This document shows, piece after piece, positions 32,799 to 42,551 of a stretch of DNA of 64,000 nt. This DNA is from Flavobacterium album (GTDB lineage Bacteria; Bacteroidota; Bacteroidia; Flavobacteriales; Flavobacteriaceae), in the NCBI RefSeq assembly GCF_003096035.1, contig NZ_CP029186.1, forward strand, positions 1,005,001 through 1,069,000. Direction: 5' to 3'. Position 1 is the first letter of the stretch. The number at the start of each line of letters is the position of its first letter. Made by a program: the position numbers and the translations under genes. A model generated the notes under the pieces. The model had not been told where the DNA came from and did no database searches. It saw only the letters and a program-made list of their open reading frames with translations.

Positions 32799-34922
32799 AT
32801 GACAAACCTCCAATACATATCCGCACAGGTTACCGCGCCACAAAAAAGCATCGAAGCCACATTGCAATTGCTGTCTGAAGACTGCACCATTCCGTTTATA
32901 GCGCGCTACCGTAAGGACAAGACCGGGAACCTCGATGAAGTCGTTATCGAGCAGATCGCAAAGCTTAGCCAGGCGTATGATGCCATCGTAAAACGCAAGG
33001 ATGCCATACTGAAAAGCATCACCGAGCAAAACGCGTTAACTAAAGAACTGGAGCAGAAAATAGCGGCCAGTTTTGACCTGAACGAGTTGGAGGACCTTTA
33101 TCTGCCTTACAAAAAGAAAAAGAAGACCCGAGCCGATGTGGCCCGCGAAAAAGGCCTGGAGCCGCTGGCGAAACTGATCATAGCGCAAAATGCCGATGAC
33201 ATAGATTTCTTAGCTTCCAAATACCTGAACGACAAGGTTGGCAACGAAGATGAGGCATTGCAGGGCGCACGCGACATCATTGCCGAATGGATCAATGAGA
33301 ACGTGTATATCCGGAAATCGCTGCGAAAAATTTTCGGCCGCAAAGCGGCAGTTGGGACAAAGGTCACTAAGGCCGGCAAGGAAGATGAGAAAGCCAAAAA
33401 GTTCGAGCAGTATTTCGACTGGAACGAGAACCTCGCCAAAGCGCCATCGCACCGCCTGCTTGCCATGCTCCGTGCCGAAAACGAAGGATTCATCAAACTG
33501 AAAGTCGAGGTAGATAATGATGAGGTGCTCGACTTTATGGAGGAGAGCATCATAAAAAACAAACGCGAAACCGCGCAGCAACTGAAGCTGGCTATCGATG
33601 ACAGTTACAAAAGACTGCTTGCCCCCGCCATTTCCAACGAAGTTATGCAGGAAGCCAAAGCCAAAGCCGATGCCGTGGCTATACAAGTATTTGCAGCTAA
33701 TTTGCAACAGCTGTTGTTAGCGCCGCCACTGGGCGAAAAACGCATCATGGCAATAGACCCGGGTTTCAGGTCGGGGTGTAAAGTAGTGTGCCTCGACGAG
33801 AACGGCGGACTGCTGTATAACGAGACCATTTTTCCGCATGCACCTCAAAACGAAAGCGCCATCGCCATGAAAAAGATACGCTCTATGGTGAATGCCTACA
33901 AGATTGACGCGATATCCATCGGCAACGGTACCGCAAGCCGGGAAACAGAGCATTTTATCAAAAAAATCGCATGGGACAAGCCGGTGCAGGTATTCGTGGT
34001 GAGCGAGGCTGGAGCATCGGTATATTCAGCATCAAAGATCGCCAGGGACGAGTTTCCAAGCTATGACGTGACCGTGAGGGGCGCGGTATCTATAGGCCGC
34101 CGCCTGAGCGACCCATTGGCCGAACTGGTAAAGATCGACCCGAAAGCCATAGGGGTAGGGCAGTACCAGCACGACGTAGACCAGGGAAAACTGAAAGACG
34201 AGCTGGATACGGTGGTAATGCGGTGTGTGAACTCGGTGGGGGTGAACATCAATACGGCAAGCAAGTCCCTGCTGGGCTATGTGTCGGGCATCGGGGAGAA
34301 ACTGGCCGAAAATATCGTTGCTTACCGCGCGGAGAATGGCCCCTTTGAAGACCGCAAGCAACTGAAGAAAGTAGCAAGGCTGGGGGAGAAGGCCTACCAG
34401 CAGGCAGCGGCGTTTATCCGCATCCCTAATGCGAAGAATCCGCTGGACAATTCGGCGGTGCACCCTGAAGCCTATTCGATCGTTGAGAAAATGGCAAAGG
34501 ACCTGAAGCTGAAAACATCCGATCTGGTATCAAACAAAGAAGCAATCTCAAAAGTGCCTATCGATAAATACATTACCGGCGATATCGGGCTGCTGAGCCT
34601 TAAAGATATATTGAAAGAGCTTGAAAAACCGGGCCTCGACCCGCGGAAGTCGGCAAAGGTATTTGAGTTCGACCCGAGTGTAAAAACAATGGCCGACCTG
34701 CGCACCGGGATGGTATTGCCAGGCATCGTTAACAACATTACCAACTTCGGGTGCTTTGTAGATATCGGCATCAAGGAAAGCGGGCTGGTACACATTTCGC
34801 AATTGAAAGAAGGCTTTGTATCGGATGTGAACGAAGTGGTAAAACTGCATCAGCATGTTACCGTAAAAGTAACCGAAGTAGACGAAAGCAGGAAAAGGAT
34901 AGCGCTGACGATGATACTTTAG
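32799..34922 (+). CDS. Tex family RNA-binding transcription accessory protein
   Basis: 707 residues from MTNLQYISAQV; a longer reading from 32715 adds 28 residues not like the family. Parts in order: Tex N-terminal domain (SIEATLQLLSEDCTIPFIARYRKD), YqgF-like RNase H fold (IMAIDPGFRSGCKVVCLD), helix-hairpin-helix (LLGYVSGIGEKLAENIVAY) and a C-terminal S1 domain (GMVLPGIVNNITNFGCFVDIG). Tex binds nucleic acids and influences transcription and toxin gene expression in other bacteria; the exact biochemical role is unresolved. It ends in a terminator. Confidence 0.95.
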   Translation: MTNLQYISAQVTAPQKSIEATLQLLSEDCTIPFIARYRKDKTGNLDEVVIEQIAKLSQAYDAIVKRKDAILKSITEQNALTKELEQKIAASFDLNELEDLYLPYKKKKKTRADVAREKGLEPLAKLIIAQNADDIDFLASKYLNDKVGNEDEALQGARDIIAEWINENVYIRKSLRKIFGRKAAVGTKVTKAGKEDEKAKKFEQYFDWNENLAKAPSHRLLAMLRAENEGFIKLKVEVDNDEVLDFMEESIIKNKRETAQQLKLAIDDSYKRLLAPAISNEVMQEAKAKADAVAIQVFAANLQQLLLAPPLGEKRIMAIDPGFRSGCKVVCLDENGGLLYNETIFPHAPQNESAIAMKKIRSMVNAYKIDAISIGNGTASRETEHFIKKIAWDKPVQVFVVSEAGASVYSASKIARDEFPSYDVTVRGAVSIGRRLSDPLAELVKIDPKAIGVGQYQHDVDQGKLKDELDTVVMRCVNSVGVNINTASKSLLGYVSGIGEKLAENIVAYRAENGPFEDRKQLKKVARLGEKAYQQAAAFIRIPNAKNPLDNSAVHPEAYSIVEKMAKDLKLKTSDLVSNKEAISKVPIDKYITGDIGLLSLKDILKELEKPGLDPRKSAKVFEFDPSVKTMADLRTGMVLPGIVNNITNFGCFVDIGIKESGLVHISQLKEGFVSDVNEVVKLHQHVTVKVTEVDESRKRIALTMIL

Positions 34923-34943
34923 TATTCTGGATAAAAGCAGATA

Positions 34944-34980
34944 AAAGCCTGATAAACAAATGCTTATCGGGCTTTATTTT
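34944..34980 (+). terminator. Intrinsic terminator of tex
   Basis: AAAGCCTGATAA (34944-34955) pairs with TTATCGGGCTTT (34964-34975) with one T-G wobble, followed by ATTTTG. Confidence 0.75.
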
Positions 34981-34990
34981 GATAATCAGA

Positions 34991-35464
34991 TCACTCTTTT
35001 TCTCTTTCCATTCTAATTTGGTTGGACCAGATCATGTTTTTAGGGGAATGAGGCAGATCCCAACCATGCATCCATTTTCCCGAATAATGTATCAGGTTTA
35101 ATCCAACTCTGAAATTTATTTTGGAACTATTACCGGTAAACTCTAACCGAAGGATAACATTCTTTCTTTTTCCGGGTGCAAGCTGTAAAATTTCCGGTAC
35201 GTTTTTGTCACAAGGAACTTCTTCCACATGTAAATTGAGGTTGTCAACATCATAAAAGTCCTGCCAGGAACACGACATTGAATAATATTTCAACGTATCC
35301 TTAGAACTATTCGTCAGCGTAACCGGGATCACCCAAAATACTTTGCCACGTTCTATAACCTCTTTACCTTTTTTTATCGAAAGGATATAGTTGTCATTCG
35401 ATGCCTGGCAATAAGAATTTGCGGCAAAACATAAAGTAATGATCAGCAGGAAGAATGTTTTCAT
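34991..35464 (-). CDS. Hypothetical secreted protein
   Basis: 157 residues from MKTFFLLIITLCFAANSYCQ, a normal signal peptide; the reading from 35539 adds an unlikely N-terminus. The mature part (VFWVIPVTLTNSSKDTLKYYSMSCSWQDFYDVDNLNLHVEE...) has alternating hydrophobic strands and a NSSKDTLKYYSMSCSW pattern like an Ig-type beta sandwich of unknown function. It is alone between tex (convergent) and tatA. No known family assigned. Confidence 0.75.
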   Translation of the reverse strand: MKTFFLLIITLCFAANSYCQASNDNYILSIKKGKEVIERGKVFWVIPVTLTNSSKDTLKYYSMSCSWQDFYDVDNLNLHVEEVPCDKNVPEILQLAPGKRKNVILRLEFTGNSSKINFRVGLNLIHYSGKWMHGWDLPHSPKNMIWSNQIRMEREKE

Positions 35465-35540
35465 TGCTATATAAACTTTACAAGGTTCTAAGAGATTACG
35501 CAAAACAGGCAAAATAGTATGAGATATGGATTTACACAAA

Positions 35541-35571
35541 AAACCCCTCTAAGATTTCCTTAGAGGGGTTT
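35541..35571 (-). terminator. Intrinsic terminator of tatA
   Basis: AAACCCCTCTAAG (35541-35553) pairs perfectly with CTTAGAGGGGTTT (35559-35571). On the minus strand a run of T residues follows. Confidence 0.9.
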
Positions 35572-35596
35572 CATTTATAATAACCTTTATAGTTAA

Positions 35597-35785
35597 TTAT
35601 AATTTATTTTCTTCCTGCGTTGGCTTCTTAGAAGTAGCAGGCTGGTCTCCGTCTTTTGCAGCGTTTTTAAATTCTTTGATACCGGTACCCAGGCCTTTCA
35701 TTAGTTCAGGGATTTTTTTACCTCCAAACAGCAATACGATGATTACCAATATAACAAGAATTTCTGTTAAACCTAGTTTTCCCAT
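35597..35785 (-). CDS. tatA: Twin-arginine translocase subunit TatA/TatE
   Basis: 62 residues. One N-terminal membrane helix ([31 protein letters not shown]) is followed by the conserved FGxKKIPEL hinge and an amphipathic helix, then a charged tail with a Pro/Thr/Glu-rich end. TatA oligomers form the pore-like element that moves folded proteins across the inner membrane. tatC is not next to it, which is common in Bacteroidota. Confidence 0.93.
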   Translation of the reverse strand: MGKLGLTEILVILVIIVLLFGGKKIPELMKGLGTGIKEFKNAAKDGDQPATSKKPTQEENKL

Positions 35786-35959
35786 GACAACATATTTTAA
35801 TTATCCGACAAAGTTAAATATAAAATGAATTACAATAACTATTTACGGCAATTATTTGTTTCCGGTTTGCGTTAATTAAAAATAAAATTTTTAACATACT
35901 TATCAAAAAACAGGCGGTGTTTTCCTGTGGTTTAAAATATCATAATGCCGCAGGATTAG

Positions 35960-35967
35960 TATATTTG
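35960..35967 (+). promoter_or_regulatory. -7 promoter element upstream of the M23-like gene
   Basis: TATATTTG matches TAnnTTTG, 17 nt before the ATG at 35985. Confidence 0.62.
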
Positions 35968-35984
35968 TCAATTAAACAGTTATT

Positions 35985-36854
35985 ATGTCGGCAAAAAGGC
36001 TCAAAAGGCAGCTCATTAAAAAAAGGCTGTTTACCAAGAATCGCCTGGTAATACTTAACGAAGACACTTTTGAAGAGCTATTTTCCTTCAGGCTAAACCT
36101 CATGAACGTTTTTGTGGCTATCACTTCAATAAGCATCGTGATGATTGCCTTTGTTACCTATATCATTGCCTTTACCCCGCTGCGCGAATACATTCCCGGA
36201 TATGCCTCAACGAAGCTAAAGCGCGAAGCTACCGCAAACGCAATAAAATCGGACTCGCTACAGAAAGTTATCGATGAGAACAGCGCCTATATTGCTTCCA
36301 TAAAAAAAGTGCTCACGGGCGACCTTGACCATACCAAGCTAAGTAAGGACTCGATCGTAGTGGCTGAACAGGCGGTACTTTCGGACGAAAAGATGAAACC
36401 TTCTGATGCCGACCTGAAACTGCGCCGGGAAGTAGCACAGGAAGATAAGTACAACCTTTTTGAAACGGCAAAGCCAAAGGTAGGCCTGGTACTGTTCGCC
36501 CCGGTAAAAGGGCACATTACCGAAGGCTACAATGCGAAGAATAAACACTTTGCGGTAAATATCGCCCTCGCAAAAAATACCCCTATAAAGGCCGTGGCAG
36601 CCGGATCGGTTATCCTGGCCGACTGGACGCCTACTAACGGCAACGTGATTGTGCTGCGTCATAACGACGGCATCATATCGGTGTACAAGCACGCGGCGTC
36701 GCTGACCAAGGAGCAGGGGGATATTGTAAAATCGGGCGAGGTGATTGCGCTGGCCGGTACTACAGGGCCACAGTCTGCAGGGGTACAGCTGCAATTTGAG
36801 CTCTGGAAGGACGGCTACCCGATTAACCCGACACAATTCATTGATTTCGAATAA
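35985..36854 (+). CDS. M23 (LytM)-like protein lacking metal-binding residues
   Basis: 289 residues. A basic N-terminus (MSAKRLKRQLIKKRLF), one membrane helix near residues 38-60 (VFVAITSISIVMIAFVTYIIAF), a helical stalk, and a LytM/M23 fold at ~165-285. In active M23 enzymes Zn is held by HxxxD and by the second His of HLHFE. Here the first motif reads HFAVN (Asp replaced by Asn) and the second VQLQFE (both His replaced by Gln); only the first His and YKHA remain. It therefore should not cleave peptidoglycan and may act as a regulator or scaffold, as EnvC and NlpD do. It is followed after 1 nt by the SdpI gene and then GH3. Confidence 0.88.
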   Translation: MSAKRLKRQLIKKRLFTKNRLVILNEDTFEELFSFRLNLMNVFVAITSISIVMIAFVTYIIAFTPLREYIPGYASTKLKREATANAIKSDSLQKVIDENSAYIASIKKVLTGDLDHTKLSKDSIVVAEQAVLSDEKMKPSDADLKLRREVAQEDKYNLFETAKPKVGLVLFAPVKGHITEGYNAKNKHFAVNIALAKNTPIKAVAAGSVILADWTPTNGNVIVLRHNDGIISVYKHAASLTKEQGDIVKSGEVIALAGTTGPQSAGVQLQFELWKDGYPINPTQFIDFE

Positions 36855-36855
36855 T

Positions 36856-37209
36856 ATGGAAGATTTTATTGCCAATATATTCATTACATCGTTTTTATGC
36901 GGCATCATCTTTTTGATCGTAGCCGCGATCACCTATTATTTTCCGCCAAAAAAGATCAATGCCTTTTATGGCTACCGCACGGCTTCTTCGATGAGGTCGC
37001 AGGAGCGTTGGGATTTTGCACAGCGGTTTTCGAGTATCCAGATGATACGGGGTTCTGTAGCGCTGATACTGGTTTCACTATTGGGCTATTTTGTCCCTTT
37101 ATCGGTCGAAATTAAACAATCAATAGGCATGGGTCTGTTGGTACTGATGGTAGTTTATTTAATGGTCACAACAGAAAGGGCAATCAAAAAAGAGTTTAAG
37201 GATACATAA
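36856..37209 (+). CDS. SdpI family membrane protein
   Basis: 117 residues from MEDFIANIFITSF; a longer reading overlapping the M23-like gene is not supported. Three hydrophobic helices (residues ~5-28, 60-80 and 86-105) and the conserved PPKKINAFYGYRTASSMRSQERWDFAQRF loop between them are the SdpI hallmark. In Bacillus, SdpI gives immunity to a toxic peptide; the flavobacterial copies have unknown function. It starts 1 nt after the M23-like stop, so both are likely co-transcribed. Confidence 0.88.
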   Translation: MEDFIANIFITSFLCGIIFLIVAAITYYFPPKKINAFYGYRTASSMRSQERWDFAQRFSSIQMIRGSVALILVSLLGYFVPLSVEIKQSIGMGLLVLMVVYLMVTTERAIKKEFKDT

Positions 37210-37263
37210 TTAAAAAGAGTGAAGCTTAATCTGAATTCTGAAATCTACAATCTGAAATAAAAA

Positions 37264-38748
37264 ATGTCCATCAAATCATTTGCAGCAAAGATCTTCGCAG
37301 GCATCATCCACGGGAAAACCCAAAAGTGGGCCAGTAATCCTGTGGAAACACAGCAGGAGGTTTTCAGCGACCTCATGGCGAAAGCGTGGCAAACGGGTTT
37401 TGGTAAAGACCACGATTTTGAAAATATACAATCGTTTGAAGATTTTGCGGCAAAAGTCCCTGTGCGGGATTACGAAGCCCTGAAAAGCTACGTAGACCGG
37501 GTTGTAAAAGGGGAGGAGAACGTACTGTGGCCGGGTAAGCCGCTGTATTTTGCCAAGACATCGGGCACTACATCGGGAGCCAAATATATCCCGCTTACGA
37601 AAGAAAGCATGCCGTACCACATCAAGGCTGCGCGCAATGCCATACTCGCTTACATCCATGAAACCGGGAAAGCCGATTTTGTGGATGGCAAGATGATCTT
37701 CCTCCAGGGCAGCCCGGAACTTCATGAGAAGAACGGCATTAAGCTGGGCCGCCTCTCGGGTATTGTGGCGCACTATGTGCCGGCTTACCTTCAGAAGAAC
37801 CGCATGCCAAGCTGGGAAACCAACACCATCGACGATTGGGAAACCAAGGTAGATGCCATTGTGGAAGAAACCTATAATGAGGACATGCAGGTAATATCCG
37901 GCATACCATCGTGGGTGCAGATGTACTTTGAAAAATTGCAGCAAAAAGAAGGGAAGAAGGTGGGAAACATCTTTAAAAATTTCAGCCTATTTATCTATGG
38001 CGGCGTAAACTACGAGCCGTACCGCGCCAAATTCGAGAACCTCATAGGCCGAAAGGTAGACAGCATTGAGCTGTTCCCGGCATCAGAAGGGTTTTTTGCG
38101 TATCAGGATTCGCAAAAAGAAAAAGGCATGCTGCTATTGCTCAATGCAGGGATTTTCTACGAATTTATAAAAGCTGACGAATTTTTTACTGATAAGCCAA
38201 AACGCTATACAATAGGGGAGGTGGAACTGGGCGTAAACTATGTTTTGATCATTTCGACCAATGCCGGGCTGTGGGCCTACAATATTGGCGACACGGTTGC
38301 GTTCACTTCCCTGAGCCCCTACCGTGTTATCGTGACAGGGAGGATAAAGCATTATATCTCTGCCTTTGGCGAGCACGTTATCGGCAAGGAAGTGGAGAGC
38401 GCACTAAATGAAGCCATGGTAGGTACGGATGTGAGTGTTAACGAATTTACAGTAGCACCACAGATAACACCTGCAGAAGGACTGCCATATCACGAATGGT
38501 TTATCGAGTTTGAAAAAGAACCTGCAAACGTTGAAGCATTTGCCCTGAAAATAGATGCGGCAATGCGGAAGCAGAACGTATATTATGACGACCTTATTGT
38601 GGGGAAAGTGCTGCGCACGCTTGTCATAACGCCGGTGGCGAAAGAAGGATTCAGGGAGTATATGAAATCCATAGGGAAGCTGGGCGGGCAAAACAAATTG
38701 CCGAGGCTGGCAAACGACAGGAAAATTGCCGATGCTTTAACGAAATGA
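37264..38748 (+). CDS. GH3 family acyl-acid-amido synthetase-like protein
   Basis: 494 residues, complete for a bacterial GH3 protein. Landmarks: FAKTSGTTSGAKYIPLTKESM (nucleotide-binding TSGTTSG near residue 100), IYGGVNYEPYRAKFENL, ELFPASEGFFAYQDS and YNIGDTVAFTSLSPYRVIVTGRIKHYISAFGEHV. In plants GH3 enzymes join amino acids to auxin or jasmonate; the bacterial substrate is unknown. GH3 and its neighbours (M23-like, SdpI) are all plus strand with short gaps; a repeat with AATCTGAAAT motifs lies in the 54-nt gap before it. Confidence 0.9.
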   Translation: MSIKSFAAKIFAGIIHGKTQKWASNPVETQQEVFSDLMAKAWQTGFGKDHDFENIQSFEDFAAKVPVRDYEALKSYVDRVVKGEENVLWPGKPLYFAKTSGTTSGAKYIPLTKESMPYHIKAARNAILAYIHETGKADFVDGKMIFLQGSPELHEKNGIKLGRLSGIVAHYVPAYLQKNRMPSWETNTIDDWETKVDAIVEETYNEDMQVISGIPSWVQMYFEKLQQKEGKKVGNIFKNFSLFIYGGVNYEPYRAKFENLIGRKVDSIELFPASEGFFAYQDSQKEKGMLLLLNAGIFYEFIKADEFFTDKPKRYTIGEVELGVNYVLIISTNAGLWAYNIGDTVAFTSLSPYRVIVTGRIKHYISAFGEHVIGKEVESALNEAMVGTDVSVNEFTVAPQITPAEGLPYHEWFIEFEKEPANVEAFALKIDAAMRKQNVYYDDLIVGKVLRTLVITPVAKEGFREYMKSIGKLGGQNKLPRLANDRKIADALTK

Positions 38749-38807
38749 TAATAAACAGTAAAAAATACGCTTAAACGGCAGATTAATCACACTAAAAATA
38801 AAATCAA

Positions 38808-38815
38808 TACATTTG
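38808..38815 (+). promoter_or_regulatory. -7 promoter element of the DUF6909 gene
   Basis: TACATTTG matches TAnnTTTG, 17 nt before the ATG at 38833. Confidence 0.62.
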
Positions 38816-38832
38816 CCAACAAAACAAACAGA

Positions 38833-40521
38833 ATGCAATCAATAAAAAATATAACACGTTCCAGGGCGCAGGAATCTTCTGCTGCAATTGAGCGCCTTTA
38901 CATAACAATGCGGCACTTATTCAACCGCGGATTTTATAAACCAATGGGCGTATCGGGCGATACGCTGAGGGAAGCATTGCTGTCCCTGCGCCCGGAGATC
39001 TATGGGTCTATAGCCGAAGAAAAAGCCGAACTGAACGGGCTGCTTTACGTGATAGAGCGTTTGCCGATTGGTATCGAGGAGTGCAGGTTCATTAACCTTA
39101 CTTCGGATGAAGGCTATTCCAAATCACATTTTAAGGCTATCGTGCCGCCAAAGAGGAGGCGCAACTGCTACCGTATAGACGATGAGCAGATGAACGTGGA
39201 GATAACCCGCGGCCGATCGGATATTTATGATATCATGACGCACCTTACTTTCATCTTTATCGAATCGCATAAGATAAAGGACAGGGTGCTTATAGACGAT
39301 AATGGCGAGATAGCCCGCGACTGGGTAAAGCTGGAACAGGCCATACACCAGGAAAAAAAGCTGACGCTGGAAGAACGCGAAAAAGCGATATCGCATGTTT
39401 CGAATGTGCTTGGCAGGACCTTTGCCGAGATCATCGATATTTATGATGCTTTTGGTACGGCTGCCTCTCCCGACAGGTTCCTTCATGTTATTTACCACCT
39501 GGGCAAGCTGGCGATAGAAGAAGCAATGGGCGGTGCAAAAAGGACCATTACCTTCAGCCCGATCCTGCGTGAAAGGCTGGGCCACCACATACACGGAGAG
39601 ATATGGGCCAACAATATCAAGAATGTATTAAAGCAAAACGGCCTGCTTGAAAGGCCGATACACATCATCAGTGCCAACATGCACAGCGTGATGAATTCCA
39701 TTTTTGCGGTACCGATGTTCAAATCAAAATTCAAGGATAAGGACGATTACTTTATCTACGAAGAACTGAGCAAATCGGGCAATGGCGCAATGAGGTCGAA
39801 AATAGAAGAGCTGGCGCTTAAGAATGGCATGATTGCCATGCCGGATACATCGGGCACCAACATCGATGTACAGATATTCGATTCAGCCAAAATAGATTTT
39901 TCCAAAACGGCATTCCCTTCGGCAAAACTTGCGGAAGAAATGCCCGTGATCATTGTTATGGATTATGCTTTTGGCGAGCAGGCCTACGAGACTATAGATG
40001 AGCTGCTAAAGCCATTCAAGGATGGTGACGTTCGTACGTTTATGAACGTGGAGTCGGTATCTATTATGGGCAAAGCCGGTATCCTGGAAGGCAACAAAGG
40101 TGATATCATGATACCATCGGCCCATATAAATGAGGGCACCGGCGATAACTACCCGTTCGAGAACGAACTTACTGCCGCCATGTTTGAAGGCGAAGGCATC
40201 CCGGTATATGTAGGCCCTATGGTTACTGTATTGGGCACATCGCTGCAAAACAGGGACCTGCTTAAATTCTTTAACGAATCGACATGGGGTGTGAGTGGCC
40301 TGGAGATGGAAGGCGCTTATTACCAGAAGGCAATACAGTCGGCATCAAAGATCAGGAAAAGCATCAATCCGGATGTAAAGGTACGTTATGCCTATTATGC
40401 ATCGGATAACCCGCTCGAAACCGGCAGCACGCTGGCTTCGGGAGGACTGGGCACAACAGGTGTTAAGCCTACTTATTTGATAACCATTAAGATACTGGAA
40501 CAAATATTCAATATTCAATAA
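38833..40521 (+). CDS. DUF6909 family conserved protein
   Basis: 562 residues, soluble, no signal peptide or membrane helix. Conserved-looking blocks include NRGFYKPMGVSGDTLREALLSL, IVPPKRRRNCYRIDDEQMNVEI, an internal mixed alpha/beta part with VIIVMDYAFGEQAYETIDELL and a late segment WGVSGLEMEGAYYQKAIQSASKI. The last blocks (MDYAFGEQAYE, VSGLEMEGAYY, YYASDNP) recall nucleoside phosphorylase-like folds, where the motif EMEGAA is seen, but this is only a resemblance. DUF6909 is named from memory. Its end is 4 nt before the Wzz-like gene, so the polysaccharide cluster may be read from this promoter. Confidence 0.75.
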   Translation: MQSIKNITRSRAQESSAAIERLYITMRHLFNRGFYKPMGVSGDTLREALLSLRPEIYGSIAEEKAELNGLLYVIERLPIGIEECRFINLTSDEGYSKSHFKAIVPPKRRRNCYRIDDEQMNVEITRGRSDIYDIMTHLTFIFIESHKIKDRVLIDDNGEIARDWVKLEQAIHQEKKLTLEEREKAISHVSNVLGRTFAEIIDIYDAFGTAASPDRFLHVIYHLGKLAIEEAMGGAKRTITFSPILRERLGHHIHGEIWANNIKNVLKQNGLLERPIHIISANMHSVMNSIFAVPMFKSKFKDKDDYFIYEELSKSGNGAMRSKIEELALKNGMIAMPDTSGTNIDVQIFDSAKIDFSKTAFPSAKLAEEMPVIIVMDYAFGEQAYETIDELLKPFKDGDVRTFMNVESVSIMGKAGILEGNKGDIMIPSAHINEGTGDNYPFENELTAAMFEGEGIPVYVGPMVTVLGTSLQNRDLLKFFNESTWGVSGLEMEGAYYQKAIQSASKIRKSINPDVKVRYAYYASDNPLETGSTLASGGLGTTGVKPTYLITIKILEQIFNIQ

Positions 40522-40525
40522 AATT

Positions 40526-41533
40526 ATGGCAAACCAGACAAATAACGACCCAAACAATGAGATCGACCTGTCCCGGGTATCGGCAAAAGTAAAAGGCTAT
40601 TTTACCCGTGCCAATGACTCATTTTTTGACGGAATCTTATTTATAAGGCGCAACATTATCCTCATTGCAGTTATCATATTGGTTGGTGCCGGATTGGGCT
40701 ATTATATGGATAAGGGCCCGAAAATCTATTCGAATAAAGTAATTGTTCACCCCAACTTTCAAAGTGTTGATTACCTGTATACGGCTGTTGAAGATATAAA
40801 TTTGAAGATACAGCAAAAAGATACCCTTTTCCTAAAAAGCATTGGTATCAGGGAACCGAAACGTTTCCTTAAAATAAAAATTGAGCCGATTATAGATATT
40901 TATAATTTCATGAACCAGTCTGATAACGACGTTAAAGAAGACAGGGACAGGAAGATGGAAATATTTAAGCTTATTGCTGACAACGGCGACATGAAAGAAG
41001 TCCTTAAAGATCCCACAACCAGTAAAAACTATGACAACCATCTTATTGAGATTATTTTAAAAGATAAGACAAAGCAGTCAGAAGTTGTAGATCCGGTTAT
41101 GGCCTATCTTAACTCAAATCCCTATTTCAAAAAAATTCAGAAGGAACAAATAAACAATGTGAATAGTAAATTAGCCGCTAATGATTCCATAATCAGGCAG
41201 GCTGATAAGATATTGAACTATATTGTTGATCCCCGCAAAAGCCCGGGGGCCAGCACTATGTATTATAGTGATAATTCCCAGATTGGCGAAGTGCTGCAAT
41301 TTAAAAATGGTATTTTGTCGGAGCAGGCCAAATTACGCATCCGCAAAGCCGATTATGACACAATATTTAAGGATCGCGGTATACTCCTTAATGAAAGGGC
41401 CCGCGATATAACATCGGGCAATATGAAGTTTATTATTCCTGTCTTGTTGTTGATATGCTTTATAATTTTTGTATTGTTTAGGTCGTATTACAGGAGCCAG
41501 GTTGCTAAGAGAAAAATTGTAATTACAGGATAA
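40526..41533 (+). CDS. Wzz-like polysaccharide chain-length determinant protein
   Basis: 335 residues. Two membrane helices, at ~44-62 (NIILIAVIILVGAGLGYYM) and ~300-318 (FIIPVLLLICFIIFVLF), enclose a long periplasmic helical region, the architecture of Wzz/PCP co-polymerases that set polymer length. No tyrosine kinase domain is present (PCP-1 type). It opens the polysaccharide cluster; its stop shares one base with the rfbB start (TAATG at 41531-41535). Confidence 0.82.
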   Translation: MANQTNNDPNNEIDLSRVSAKVKGYFTRANDSFFDGILFIRRNIILIAVIILVGAGLGYYMDKGPKIYSNKVIVHPNFQSVDYLYTAVEDINLKIQQKDTLFLKSIGIREPKRFLKIKIEPIIDIYNFMNQSDNDVKEDRDRKMEIFKLIADNGDMKEVLKDPTTSKNYDNHLIEIILKDKTKQSEVVDPVMAYLNSNPYFKKIQKEQINNVNSKLAANDSIIRQADKILNYIVDPRKSPGASTMYYSDNSQIGEVLQFKNGILSEQAKLRIRKADYDTIFKDRGILLNERARDITSGNMKFIIPVLLLICFIIFVLFRSYYRSQVAKRKIVITG

Positions 41534-42546
41534 TGATCAAACCGTTATTAATAACAGGAGGTGCAGGATTTATAGGGTCGAATTTTATAGTGCATTTCCT
41601 GGAGAAAAACCCGGAATACTTTGTGGTTAACCTTGACAAGCTAACCTATGCCGGGACTTTGGATAACCTGACAGAGATTGGGGATAATAAAAATTATAAA
41701 TTCGTTGAAGGCGATATTTGCGACAGGGCTTTTATAGACAGCCTTTTTAAGGAATATGACTTTAAGGGCGTTATCCATTTTGCGGCTGAGTCGCATGTGG
41801 ATAATTCCATATCGGGCCCCGAAGCATTTATAAGGACCAATGTGCTGGGAACCTTTAACCTGCTCGATGCTGCAAGGAACCACTGGATGGCAGCGCCGCA
41901 GCAATACAAGCCGGGATATGAAGGCTGCCGTTTTCACCATATCTCTACCGATGAGGTATATGGCACGCTCGGAGCCGAAGGCCTGTTTACAGAAGAAACC
42001 CCGTATGCGCCAAACAGCCCCTACAGCGCCTCGAAAGCATCGAGCGATATGATCGTGAGGAGTTACTTCCACACCTACGGGATGGACGTGGTGACTACCA
42101 ACTGCTCTAACAATTACGGCCCCAAGCAGCATATTGAAAAGCTGATACCAACCATTATAAGAAAAGCTCTTGCCGGTGAGAACATACCCATCTACGGCAC
42201 GGGCGAAAATGTACGGGACTGGCTGTATGTACTGGATCACTGTACCGGTATAGAGCTGGTGTATAAAAAAGGAAGATCGGGCGAGACTTACAACATAGGC
42301 GGCAGGAACGAAAGGAACAACCTGTACATTGCAAATAAGATATGTGACCTAATGGATAGCATGAAGCCAAAGGCCGAAGGCAGGTACAGCGACCAGATAG
42401 CCTTTGTAAAAGACAGGCCCGGGCATGATATGCGCTATGCTATCGATGCTTCTAAAATAGAAGATGAGCTGGGCTGGAAAGCAGATGAAAATTTTGAAAC
42501 AGGGATCGTAAAAACCATTGAGTGGTATTTGCATAAGCTAACATAA
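41533..42546 (+). CDS. rfbB: dTDP-glucose 4,6-dehydratase
   Basis: 337 residues. NAD-binding [10 protein letters not shown], catalytic TDEVYG (Thr-Asp-Glu) and YSASKAS (Tyr-x3-Lys) are all present, with [14 protein letters not shown] typical of RmlB. It makes dTDP-4-keto-6-deoxyglucose, step two of dTDP-L-rhamnose synthesis. It is the first of four consecutive rhamnose genes in the order B-A-C-D. Confidence 0.97.
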   Translation: MIKPLLITGGAGFIGSNFIVHFLEKNPEYFVVNLDKLTYAGTLDNLTEIGDNKNYKFVEGDICDRAFIDSLFKEYDFKGVIHFAAESHVDNSISGPEAFIRTNVLGTFNLLDAARNHWMAAPQQYKPGYEGCRFHHISTDEVYGTLGAEGLFTEETPYAPNSPYSASKASSDMIVRSYFHTYGMDVVTTNCSNNYGPKQHIEKLIPTIIRKALAGENIPIYGTGENVRDWLYVLDHCTGIELVYKKGRSGETYNIGGRNERNNLYIANKICDLMDSMKPKAEGRYSDQIAFVKDRPGHDMRYAIDASKIEDELGWKADENFETGIVKTIEWYLHKLT

Positions 42547-42551
42547 AGCAT

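Noticed and set aside
36856..37209. SdpI plus neighbours as a toxin-immunity system
   Set aside because: No SdpC-like toxin or SdpR regulator is adjacent; SdpI proteins are widespread without such partners.
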